Assembly (NCBI GenBank): GCA_010692425.1
Contig: JAAHHJ010000016.1
Coordinates: 1-37,752, forward strand
DNA length: 37,752 nt
Reading direction: 5' to 3'
From: Symploca sp. SIO3C6
GTDB taxonomy: Bacteria > Cyanobacteriota > Cyanobacteriia > Cyanobacteriales > Coleofasciculaceae
A model generated the notes under the pieces. That model was given only the letters and a program-made list of their open reading frames with translations. It did not search any database and had not been told where the DNA came from. Positions 23,170 to 29,925 of the stretch are shown piece after piece. Position numbers and translations under genes: made by a program. Position 1 is the first letter of the stretch; each line of letters opens with the position of its first letter.

Positions 23170-25395
23170 TTAATGAATAGCAGTAGACTTGCCATTACCA
23201 TTAAGATGAGTAGGATCAGAACTCAGTATTAAACTATTATGAAAGGGAATAAAATCCTCGATAAAGTCTAAATGTTCACCTGGTAATTTACGTAAGTCTT
23301 CCGGTTTTCCTTGGATTTTTAAGCGTCCATTTTCTAACAAAACAATCCAATCTGCACGCTGGATAACTTTGGGACGGTGACTAATCATAATTGTAGTTTT
23401 ACCCCGACGATGAGATAAGAGTCTATCTAACACCTGCGCTTCACTGACTGGGTCAAGCGCGCCCGTAGATTCATCTAAAATCAAAACAGGCGGATCGGTA
23501 ACTATCGCTCTGGCTATAGCTAATCTTTGGCGTTGTCCACCGGAAAGATTAGCACCAAATTCTCCTAAAACAGTTTGATATTTATCCGGTAATTTACTAA
23601 TAAACTCATCTGCACCAGCAATTTGACAAGCTTGAACTATATCTTCAAAACTAATGTGGGGATAACTAAAGCGAAAGTTTTCAATAATAGAACGACTCCA
23701 GAAGTGGGGTTCTTGGGGGACTAATACCACCTGTTGTCGCAAACATTCTAAAGATAAATCCTGTTGATTATATAAGCCATAACGAATATTACCAGAATTA
23801 ACTTTATATAAACCAGCAATTAGTTTAGCCAGGGTACTTTTACCGCAACCAGATTTACCAATTAGGGCAATTACTTGACCACCACGTATTGTTAAGGAAA
23901 AATCCTGTAGGAGGTCAACTCTACCAGCGTGGTGGAAATTAACCTCAGTGCAAGTAATATCTGTATTCCCAGGAAGTTGTGCCCAAGGCTTTTTAAAATC
24001 ATTTTCGTCTTCTGGGGTGGAGTCAATAACTTCTGTCAGACGTTGAATAACTATTTGAGCAGTTATAAATTCGTCAACTAAGCCAATAACAGCACCCAAA
24101 AAGCCGAGAAAATTACCACTCATGCCGTTATATGCCATCAATTGACCAATAGTTAAAGTCTGATTGATTACTAAATAACTGCCTAACCAGAGTATACCTA
24201 TACTAATGAATGTAGAAAGAATGCCAGTAATAGTGCTACTGTATAATCCCAGTTTCATCATACTCCAGCCCAGGTTGGCAAGGCGTCCATAATTCCCTTG
24301 ATACTCTTGCCAAGCTTGGGGTATTGCTTGAGTAGTTTTTAATACTTGGACTCCACGAAAGGTTTCTACTAAAAAGCCTTGGTTTTCCGTACCAGAAACA
24401 ATCATTTTGCGGGTTTTCTGGCGCATTATGGGTAGGAAAAGTAAGTTAACGCCCGTAACAATTATAAAGGCAATGATCGAAGCCAGAGTTAATGTCCAAC
24501 TGTAAAAGAGCATAAAGCCCAAGGAAGCCATGGCGATAAAAAATTGGCTGGGTAAACCGAGGACGATTGCGGAAACTAAACCATTGATAGCGTTGACATC
24601 AGAAATGCGACTGACGACTTCCCCACTGCGTCGTCCTTCAAAATAGGATAGGGGTAAATGTAAAAGTTTGCGCCCGTATTCTAAGATTAGCCCTAATTGT
24701 AATCTTTGACCGAAGTGACCAATAAGATGAGATTGTACTAAGCCAATGGCGCTTCTAATCAGATTCATGACAATGACGCCAATTGCCACGGTAGTTAATA
24801 ATTGAGTATCTCCCCGCACCAAGACATCATCAGTCAGTAGTTGCATCATAAAGGGAGATGCTAGGGCAAGCATGCCAATGGCGATATTAATAGCAATTGC
24901 TTGGGCAAGAATAAAACGATAGGGCCAAACCCGCTGTAGGTATCTTCCCAAGCCGCCAATTTTATCTGACTCTTGTTGATAAAATCGACTGTCATCTGGA
25001 GTCAGCAGTAACATTACACCATTACCCCAACCCGTCATTAATTCTTGGCGAGTCAGGTAACGGACACCAACACCAGGGTCAGCAATTACGTATTTTTTGC
25101 CTTTTTGTCCGTATAATATTATCCAATGGTAGCCTTTCCAGTGGATAATTGCTGGTAAAGGAGCTTGCTGTAATTGGTCAAGTAGTTGAGCGCTGGCTTT
25201 AACTTGGCGGGTATTGAATCCTAGTGCTTCTGCACCCCGGCTTAATCCCAGCAGGGTGGTTCCTCGTGAGCCTGTGCCTACGGCTTCCCGGATACGGTTG
25301 AGGGTAAAAGTACGTCCGTAATGTTTGGAAATAGTGGCGAGACAGGCTGCACCGCAATCTTCTTCACTGTGTTGGAGAACGATTGGATATTTCAT
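23170..25395 (-). CDS. Peptidase-containing ABC exporter (C39 peptidase, membrane domain, ATPase)
   Basis: A 741-residue exporter that cuts double-glycine leaders and exports the cargo. The N-terminal C39 peptidase is complete: Q8, C14 (EEDCGAACLA), H90 (GYHWIILYG), D106 (ADPGVG). A six-helix ABC membrane domain covers about 155-440. The ATPase domain has Walker A GKSGCGKST (513-521), Q561, signature LSGGQRQ (617-623), Walker B VLILDE (637-642) and switch H673. All catalytic positions are intact. The three double-glycine genes around it are the obvious cargo and the HlyD protein downstream its partner. It lies 213 bp behind the preceding double-glycine gene, with a strong hairpin between them. 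Confidence 0.96.
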   Translation of the reverse strand: MKYPIVLQHSEEDCGAACLATISKHYGRTFTLNRIREAVGTGSRGTTLLGLSRGAEALGFNTRQVKASAQLLDQLQQAPLPAIIHWKGYHWIILYGQKGKKYVIADPGVGVRYLTRQELMTGWGNGVMLLLTPDDSRFYQQESDKIGGLGRYLQRVWPYRFILAQAIAINIAIGMLALASPFMMQLLTDDVLVRGDTQLLTTVAIGVIVMNLIRSAIGLVQSHLIGHFGQRLQLGLILEYGRKLLHLPLSYFEGRRSGEVVSRISDVNAINGLVSAIVLGLPSQFFIAMASLGFMLFYSWTLTLASIIAFIIVTGVNLLFLPIMRQKTRKMIVSGTENQGFLVETFRGVQVLKTTQAIPQAWQEYQGNYGRLANLGWSMMKLGLYSSTITGILSTFISIGILWLGSYLVINQTLTIGQLMAYNGMSGNFLGFLGAVIGLVDEFITAQIVIQRLTEVIDSTPEDENDFKKPWAQLPGNTDITCTEVNFHHAGRVDLLQDFSLTIRGGQVIALIGKSGCGKSTLAKLIAGLYKVNSGNIRYGLYNQQDLSLECLRQQVVLVPQEPHFWSRSIIENFRFSYPHISFEDIVQACQIAGADEFISKLPDKYQTVLGEFGANLSGGQRQRLAIARAIVTDPPVLILDESTGALDPVSEAQVLDRLLSHRRGKTTIMISHRPKVIQRADWIVLLENGRLKIQGKPEDLRKLPGEHLDFIEDFIPFHNSLILSSDPTHLNGNGKSTAIH

Positions 25396-25490
25396 CTTAT
25401 TTCTTTAATTAGGGCTGAAAGAAGTAAAAGGCGTGGAAGCTAGAGACACCAAAAGATTGTTTGTTACATAACCTGAGTTATATGTAAGAA

Positions 25491-25531
25491 GAAAAGCTTC
25501 TTTCCAAATAGTTTTTTATTTGGAAAGAAGC
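25491..25531 (-). terminator. 15-bp stem terminator/attenuator between a double-glycine gene and the exporter
   Basis: GCTTCTTTCCAAATA (25496-25510) and TATTTGGAAAGAAGC (25517-25531) pair perfectly with a 6-base loop. On the minus strand it is followed by TTTTCTTCTT. Transcripts of the preceding cargo gene should mostly stop here, with some read-through into the exporter gene. Confidence 0.75.
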
Positions 25532-25533
25532 CT

Positions 25534-25578
25534 CCATACTCAAGACTAATTCTGCTCACATGAGCAAGAAAAGTATGG
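25534..25578 (-). other. Nested hairpin after the double-glycine gene stop codon
   Basis: An inner palindrome TGCTCA-CA-TGAGCA (25553-25566) is enclosed by CCATACT (25534-25540) and AGTATGG (25572-25578). It precedes the 15-bp terminator stem in the transcript, so the gene end carries two structures in tandem. Confidence 0.45.
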
Positions 25579-25607
25579 TACTAAACCATCAAGGCATCAT
25601 CTATTCT

Positions 25608-26015
25608 TTAAACCCATGCTCTGTAAACATCAAAGTAAAGGTCATAGTCAGCTCCCTTTCTGGTAAAGCTGGCTTTTTGATCGTTGCCTATTTGTGATGT
25701 GAAAACATTCTTGGTACCTAGGTGCTCATCACCATTAGGCCAGGTATCATTTTCAAAAAGTTTGAGAGTGTCGTAGGAACCGGTCATAGTGAAAGTCTTG
25801 TTAATGTAAAGAGTGTCACCGCTTGAAACTCCACCTTTAGAATAAACTTTTTTGCCATCCAGTTTCAGGTAGATTTCGTCCCGAGGCCATTCTTGAGTAT
25901 CGTTGACTACAAAATGTTTTAGTTCGAGTTTTGTCACCCAAGCTCCACCACTAACTTTAGCTCCTTCTTCGGAAGTTAATTCAGTGAATAATTGTTCCTG
26001 TTGATTGTTGTTCAT
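25608..26015 (-). CDS. Double-glycine-leader secreted protein, C2-like beta-sandwich (paralogue B)
   Basis: A 135-residue protein with leader MNNNQQEQLFTELTSEEGAK then VSGG (Gly23-Gly24), followed by about 111 residues far too long for a typical bacteriocin. The mature part has alternating strands with acidic loops (DEIYLKLDGKKVYSKGG, LKLFENDTWPNGDEHLGTK), which recalls calcium-binding C2-like or adhesin domains; this is a resemblance only. The ATG at 26015 follows AAGGA by 7 bases; an upstream in-frame GTG is less likely. It is a paralogue of the protein at 26331-26741 in leader, core motif and 5' UTR. Expected route: C39 exporter with HlyD. Confidence 0.8.
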   Translation of the reverse strand: MNNNQQEQLFTELTSEEGAKVSGGAWVTKLELKHFVVNDTQEWPRDEIYLKLDGKKVYSKGGVSSGDTLYINKTFTMTGSYDTLKLFENDTWPNGDEHLGTKNVFTSQIGNDQKASFTRKGADYDLYFDVYRAWV

Positions 26016-26054
26016 GATTGTTTCCTTCACTAGATAAGAGAGTTTGTTTGTTCT

Positions 26055-26135
26055 ATGCAGATAAATTTGAATAACTTTTAATTCACCTGAGCAGGCACCT
26101 TATTTGTAGAACTCACTAGGTAAATCTCTCTGCAT
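26055..26135 (-). promoter_or_regulatory. Conserved 5'-leader hairpin, paralogue B
   Basis: ATGCAGATAAATTT (26055-26068) pairs with AAATCTCTCTGCAT (26122-26135) as 7 + 4 bp around a 3x3 internal loop. It starts 2 bases after the shared promoter motif. The loop holds TTCACCTGAGCAGGCACCTT, nearly the same as in paralogue A. The T-A pair of paralogue A's outer stem is C-G here, a compensatory change. Confidence 0.5.
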
Positions 26136-26137
26136 GT

Positions 26138-26172
26138 CATTCTCTACGATTGCTTTTTGGTTTCATGCACTC
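26138..26172 (-). promoter_or_regulatory. Shared 35-bp upstream motif, copy 2 (paralogue B)
   Basis: The minus strand reads GAGTGCATGAAACCAAAAAG then CAATCGTAGAGAATG. It aligns gaplessly with the copies at 23031-23065 and 26866-26900. It ends about 122 bp before the start codon, just ahead of the leader hairpin. Confidence 0.65.
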
Positions 26173-26220
26173 TTGGCGAGAAAATTTTTGAAAAACCTGT
26201 GCTGTGGATGAAATAAGTAT

Positions 26221-26249
26221 GCAAAGAAAATCGGGGCAAAAAGCCCCGA
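26221..26249 (-). terminator. Intrinsic terminator of paralogue A
   Basis: TCGGGGC (26231-26237), loop of five, GCCCCGA (26243-26249). On the minus strand it is followed by TTTTCTTTGC. A second perfect 10-bp stem, TTTGAGAACC/GGTTCTCAAA (26269-26278 with 26304-26313), lies between the stop codon and this terminator. Confidence 0.8.
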
Positions 26250-26330
26250 CAATATTTAATGCTCAGCTTTTGAGAACCAAAGGTTTGACTCTGTAGTTAT
26301 TGAGGTTCTCAAAGTTTTCAGAAGCGCTGT

Positions 26331-26741
26331 TTAAGCAGTGACTCTGTAGATTACATCATAAATAGAGCCACTTCCTTTGACGCGCACTTTTGTGAACACG
26401 TTTGAGGGAGTACTTCCAGCCTTAAAACCGCCTAGAAAATCGTCGGGATCAATCCCTGGATCCTCATCAAAAAGGCTAACCTTTGCACTTCCTGTGAATG
26501 ACACTTTTTTGTTGATGCGGACAAATTCGCCTGTATCTACGTCTTTTTTTGGTCCAAAGACTGTTTTTTCGTTGACTTTGACATAAAGGTCGTCTCCACT
26601 ATCGCCAGGAAGAAACCCGCCTTTATCTGCTCCTGCTCTGACAGCATAGACTCCATACAGAAAGAGTGTAGCACCACCTTCGATGACGGCTCCTTCTTCA
26701 GGAGTTAATTCAGTAAATAATTGTTCTTGTTGGTTGTTCAT
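26331..26741 (-). CDS. Double-glycine-leader secreted protein, C2-like beta-sandwich (paralogue A)
   Basis: A 136-residue protein with leader MNNQQEQLFTELTPEEGAVI then EGG (Gly22-Gly23) and a mature part of about 113 residues. DDLYVKVNEKTVFGPKK matches the same place in paralogue B (DEIYLKLDGKKVYSKGG). VSLFDEDPGIDPDDFLGGF has the acidic loop plus DDFLG look of C2 calcium sites, an inference only. The last residues IYDVIYRVTA parallel the YDLYFDVYRAWV end of B. No cysteines. The ATG at 26741 lacks an obvious ribosome binding site. The gene has its own motif, leader hairpin and terminator, so it is an independent unit. It diverges from the sigma factor gene 302 bp away. Confidence 0.8.
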   Translation of the reverse strand: MNNQQEQLFTELTPEEGAVIEGGATLFLYGVYAVRAGADKGGFLPGDSGDDLYVKVNEKTVFGPKKDVDTGEFVRINKKVSFTGSAKVSLFDEDPGIDPDDFLGGFKAGSTPSNVFTKVRVKGSGSIYDVIYRVTA

Positions 26742-26783
26742 GATTGTTTTTTGCGCGAGTAAGAGAGTGTGTTTTGTTGTTCC

Positions 26784-26863
26784 ATGTAGAGATATTTAGA
26801 TAAATTTTGATTCACTAAGCAGGCACTTTTTTTGTAGTACTTACTAGGAAAATATCTCTACAT
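26784..26863 (-). promoter_or_regulatory. Conserved 5'-leader hairpin, paralogue A
   Basis: ATGTAGAGATATTT (26784-26797) and AAATATCTCTACAT (26850-26863) pair perfectly over 14 bp around a 52-base loop. It begins 2 bases after the shared promoter motif, so it would form the very 5' end of the mRNA. The loop contains TTCACTAAGCAGGCACTTTT, shared with paralogue B. No riboswitch class that I know was recognised. Confidence 0.55.
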
Positions 26864-26865
26864 AT

Positions 26866-26900
26866 CACTCTTTACGACGGCTTATAGTTTTGATGCACTT
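26866..26900 (-). promoter_or_regulatory. Shared 35-bp upstream motif, copy 1 (paralogue A)
   Basis: The minus strand reads AAGTGCATCAAAACTATAAG then CCGTCGTAAAGAGTG. It matches the copies before the two other double-glycine genes without gaps. A GTGCAT also occurs on the plus strand at 26959-26964, 15 bases before a TATAAT (26980-26985) ahead of the sigma factor gene. Confidence 0.65.
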
Positions 26901-26958
26901 AGCTCAAAAGTTTTTTTGAAAAATCTGTAAAACCCTTATTATGTAAGGAATAGGCTCT

Positions 26959-26985
26959 GTGCATTTTGCTGTATGGCTTTATAAT
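26959..26985 (+). promoter_or_regulatory. Possible promoter of the sigma factor gene
   Basis: GTGCAT (26959-26964) and TATAAT (26980-26985) with a 15-base spacer, 59 bp before the sigma factor ATG. GTGCAT matches the -35-like part of the shared 35-bp motif, whereas the -10 looks like the ordinary consensus. Confidence 0.35.
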
Positions 26986-27043
26986 CAATCAAGAGCTACG
27001 TTTGAAGGCGTAACTCTCAAAACTCAACAGCAGCGAGTATTCC

Positions 27044-28240
27044 ATGCAACCCCGACAGGACTTAGTGGAAATTTTTTCCACCTTTATACAATTTGATATA
27101 GATCAATTTAGTGGTTGGGTAAGTGATCCTAAACTGCGACGTAGTATGAAAAATTGCTTGGAACGTTCTTCAATACAGGAATCAGACCGTTTCTGGGCGC
27201 TTTATTGGTATAAAGTTTGGCAGACTCAAGCTAGTGCTGTGGCAGTTGCTCATATTTCTGCCTACTTACAAGAAACCTGCTATTGGACTGCCAGAAAATT
27301 CGCTCTCAATTTTTCCAACTCCTCTTCCATCGCAGACTATTTTCAGATTGCGATCGCTCGTCTTGATAAAATCTTAAAAAGTTTTAATCCCCAATACAGC
27401 TCCTATTTAAAAAGTTATGCAGAATTAGCTTTTGAGCGAATTATTAAGGATGAATTGCGTTTACGTCGGCAGACGCACATTTGTTCAGATTGGGCTTTAT
27501 TACATAAACTGAGCCGTAAAAGGCTGATCAATTCATTACAAAATATGGGTTTCAATACCCAAACTATTAATTGTTACACTTTAGCCTGGGAATGCTTTCA
27601 GGAACTCTACACAGGTAACAACGCCAAAATTCGCCAACTTACTAAACCAGATGCGGGGACTTGGGAAGCTATTACTAATCTCTATAATGTAGAACGTTTG
27701 AGTAGGTTTAGTTCATCCACTCCTACAATTAACCAGCAAACCATAGAACAGTGGTTGTTATCCGCTGCCAAAGCTGCTCGTACTTTCCTCTATCCCAAAT
27801 TTATCTCCGCAGATGCTTCTCTCAAAGAAGGTGAAGATGATAGTTTCCTGGATATATTGTCTAAGGATGCACAAGATTCTGTACTCGCAGAAATAATTGA
27901 GCAAGAAGAAACTGCGAATATACAAAATCAGCAAACTCAGTTAAACCAAGTGTTAAAGCAAGCAATCAACTCACTAGAGGCTGAGTCACAACAATTACTG
28001 CAACTATACTACGTTCAACAACTCACTCAAAAGGAAATTGCCGCACAACTAGAGATGAAACAATATACTGTTTCCCGCCGTCTCCATAAGATCAAAAAAT
28101 TATTACTACTGACTCTTACCAAGTGGAGTCAAAAAACCCTGCATATTTCTCCAAAGCCAGACGTACTAGATGCCATTAACAAGAGCTTAGAGGAATGGCT
28201 TAAGTTTTACTATGGTCATGCTAACACAGTTAAAAAGTAA
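27044..28240 (+). CDS. Sigma-70-family RNA polymerase sigma factor, divergent
   Basis: A 398-residue protein whose C-terminal part (about 300-370) is a clear sigma region 4 helix-turn-helix: INSLEAESQQLLQLYYVQQL then TQKEIAAQLEMKQYTVSRRL. The N-terminal 280 residues are helical with a weak region-2-like part (TARKFALNF, SIADYFQIAIARLDKILKSF). The protein is larger than a typical ECF factor and lacks the highly conserved group 1/2 region 2 motif. It is transcribed away from the double-glycine genes and followed after 54 bp by a DUF1822 gene, a combination often seen in cyanobacteria (from memory). It is the best candidate to read the shared 35-bp motif. Confidence 0.85.
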   Translation: MQPRQDLVEIFSTFIQFDIDQFSGWVSDPKLRRSMKNCLERSSIQESDRFWALYWYKVWQTQASAVAVAHISAYLQETCYWTARKFALNFSNSSSIADYFQIAIARLDKILKSFNPQYSSYLKSYAELAFERIIKDELRLRRQTHICSDWALLHKLSRKRLINSLQNMGFNTQTINCYTLAWECFQELYTGNNAKIRQLTKPDAGTWEAITNLYNVERLSRFSSSTPTINQQTIEQWLLSAAKAARTFLYPKFISADASLKEGEDDSFLDILSKDAQDSVLAEIIEQEETANIQNQQTQLNQVLKQAINSLEAESQQLLQLYYVQQLTQKEIAAQLEMKQYTVSRRLHKIKKLLLLTLTKWSQKTLHISPKPDVLDAINKSLEEWLKFYYGHANTVKK

Positions 28241-28294
28241 AAATATTTTTTTCTGTTTACTTCCTCTACTCAGTCTTATGGAGCCATTCAAATC

Positions 28295-29446
28295 ATGTTT
28301 AACGCACCACCTCCCTTGAGCCTTGACTCACACCAGTTGTACCTAGAAATTCCCGAATCTCTCCAGATGTCAGAACAAGCACATTCAACCCCTGGTGCTT
28401 ATCAACGTGCTGAGATCAATCAATTGTGCTTTCAAGCATTTTTACCTTGGTTTAGAGAAGAATTTGACTCCAGTGCCCAAGTGTATCCTAACACTGCTGC
28501 CTTGCCAAGTTTTTGGGAAATAGTCAATGGTACAACCATTAGTTTTGATTCCTCTGGCCTAGTCTTGATTCCTACTTTAGCTATGGATGGGGATGAATTA
28601 CGTGTACAACAAGAATGGGTAGATATTCCGGGATGGGCTGCTGATTACTACATCGCAGTACAAGTCAATTCCGAAGATGGCTGGATAAAAATTTTGGGTT
28701 ACACAACTCATCACGATCTGAAAACAAAAGGTATTTATGATTTTACTGACCGGACTTATAGCTTAGACAGTGAAGACTTAATCCAAGATCTGAATGTGCT
28801 TTGGGTTAACCGCCAACTGAATTATACAGAAACATTACAAGCACAGATTACACCTTTAGCTTCTATCCCTCAAACCCAAGCTTACCAACTCTTAAAACGC
28901 TTAGGTAATTGTGATCTCAAATTTCCTCGCTTGGCTGTTCCCTTTTCAGTTTGGGGCGCACTAATTGCTCATGGAGGCTGGCGAGAAAAATTATATGAAT
29001 TACGTCAGGGTTTGCCAGAACAATGGTCTATTCCTCAATGGTTACAGACAGGAGTGACAAATTTAGCTCAACAGTGGGGATGGAAAAAAAGAGAATTGGT
29101 AATGGTGCCTACAGGAATGCGGAGTGTAGAGGCAGTTATCGGTTTGTCTCGGCAATTGATAATTGCAGGTAATACATACGAGTTACGTATTTTCCCTACT
29201 AGTAATCCCGAAAATCAGATTTGGCGATTTGAATTGCAGAGTGCAACTCCTGGTAATCAAATTCCTATTGGCTTTAAGTTGCGATTGTTAACCGAAGACT
29301 TGCAACCCTTTGAAAATAATCAAGATACGGCGATAACTCCTGTAGATAGGTTATCTGTGGAAGTTATCTTGGAGCCAAAAGAGGGACTGGTTTGGGAAAT
29401 AGAACCGAGAGCAGATGGTTGGGAGCGAGAAGTTTTGCAATTTTAA
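28295..29446 (+). CDS. DUF1822 protein, partner of the sigma factor
   Basis: A 383-residue soluble protein of the cyanobacterial DUF1822 family. It begins PLSLDSHQLYLEIPES, contains EWVDIPGWAADYYIAVQVN and TDRTYSLD segments in the middle, and ends in a beta-rich part with EGLVWEIEPRADGWEREVLQF. No membrane segment or catalytic motif is seen. It lies 54 bp after the sigma factor stop, with GGAG 11 bases before the ATG. An accessory or anti-sigma role is plausible from context but unproven. Confidence 0.82.
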   Translation: MFNAPPPLSLDSHQLYLEIPESLQMSEQAHSTPGAYQRAEINQLCFQAFLPWFREEFDSSAQVYPNTAALPSFWEIVNGTTISFDSSGLVLIPTLAMDGDELRVQQEWVDIPGWAADYYIAVQVNSEDGWIKILGYTTHHDLKTKGIYDFTDRTYSLDSEDLIQDLNVLWVNRQLNYTETLQAQITPLASIPQTQAYQLLKRLGNCDLKFPRLAVPFSVWGALIAHGGWREKLYELRQGLPEQWSIPQWLQTGVTNLAQQWGWKKRELVMVPTGMRSVEAVIGLSRQLIIAGNTYELRIFPTSNPENQIWRFELQSATPGNQIPIGFKLRLLTEDLQPFENNQDTAITPVDRLSVEVILEPKEGLVWEIEPRADGWEREVLQF

Positions 29447-29925
29447 GCTTCATTCCGTTATTTTTAAAAACTTTATTTTTAGCTAATTGTCAACTTCGTT
29501 TCGCTGAACTTGAGATTAAATTTTCCTGTTTTGACGAATTTTGACGAATCCTCTTCATGAGTTAAACTGATGATCAATCAAAAAGCAATTGTCCACAGAC
29601 TAAACTCACAGGTGTTATACTGGCATACAGGATAACAGCATTAAAGACGCACCGGACACACTAGACGCTCCAGATGAATTGGATGGGGATTTAACCCCAA
29701 CCAGTTTTATGCACCGCAAGTGACGGTGGGGTATTTGATCCATATTAATTTCGATAATTATTGCATATTGGCAAAATATGTAATCGCCATATTGGATTTA
29801 TACCTTAGGTTCAGTTTACTAATTACTAAGGCACTTGTTAGAAAAGATCTTAGGAAACTTTTCTCATTTCTGAGAGTGTAGATCTTTACTTCCATAAAGT
29901 CCAACTCAAGCCATTTGTTAGCAAA
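29447..29925. other. Gene-poor intergenic region
   Basis: A 479-bp AT-rich stretch. The frame at 29604-29723 (ending in SIKDAPDTLDAPDELDGDLT then PTSFMHRK) reads like protein but has no start codon and a stop just upstream, so it may be a gene relic. The GGGGATTTAACCCC palindrome at 29685-29698 and the rest show no clear promoter or terminator. Confidence 0.35.

Noticed and set aside
26784-26863. Leader hairpin considered as a c-di-GMP, glutamine or other known riboswitch
   Set aside because: The conserved loop does not contain the consensus of classes I can recall. It is kept as an unclassified structured leader.
29604-29723. Protein-like frame ending SIKDAPDTLDAPDELDGDLT then PTSFMHRK
   Set aside because: No start codon or ribosome binding site, stop just upstream, and no recognisable family. 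Possibly a relic, so it is not listed as a gene.
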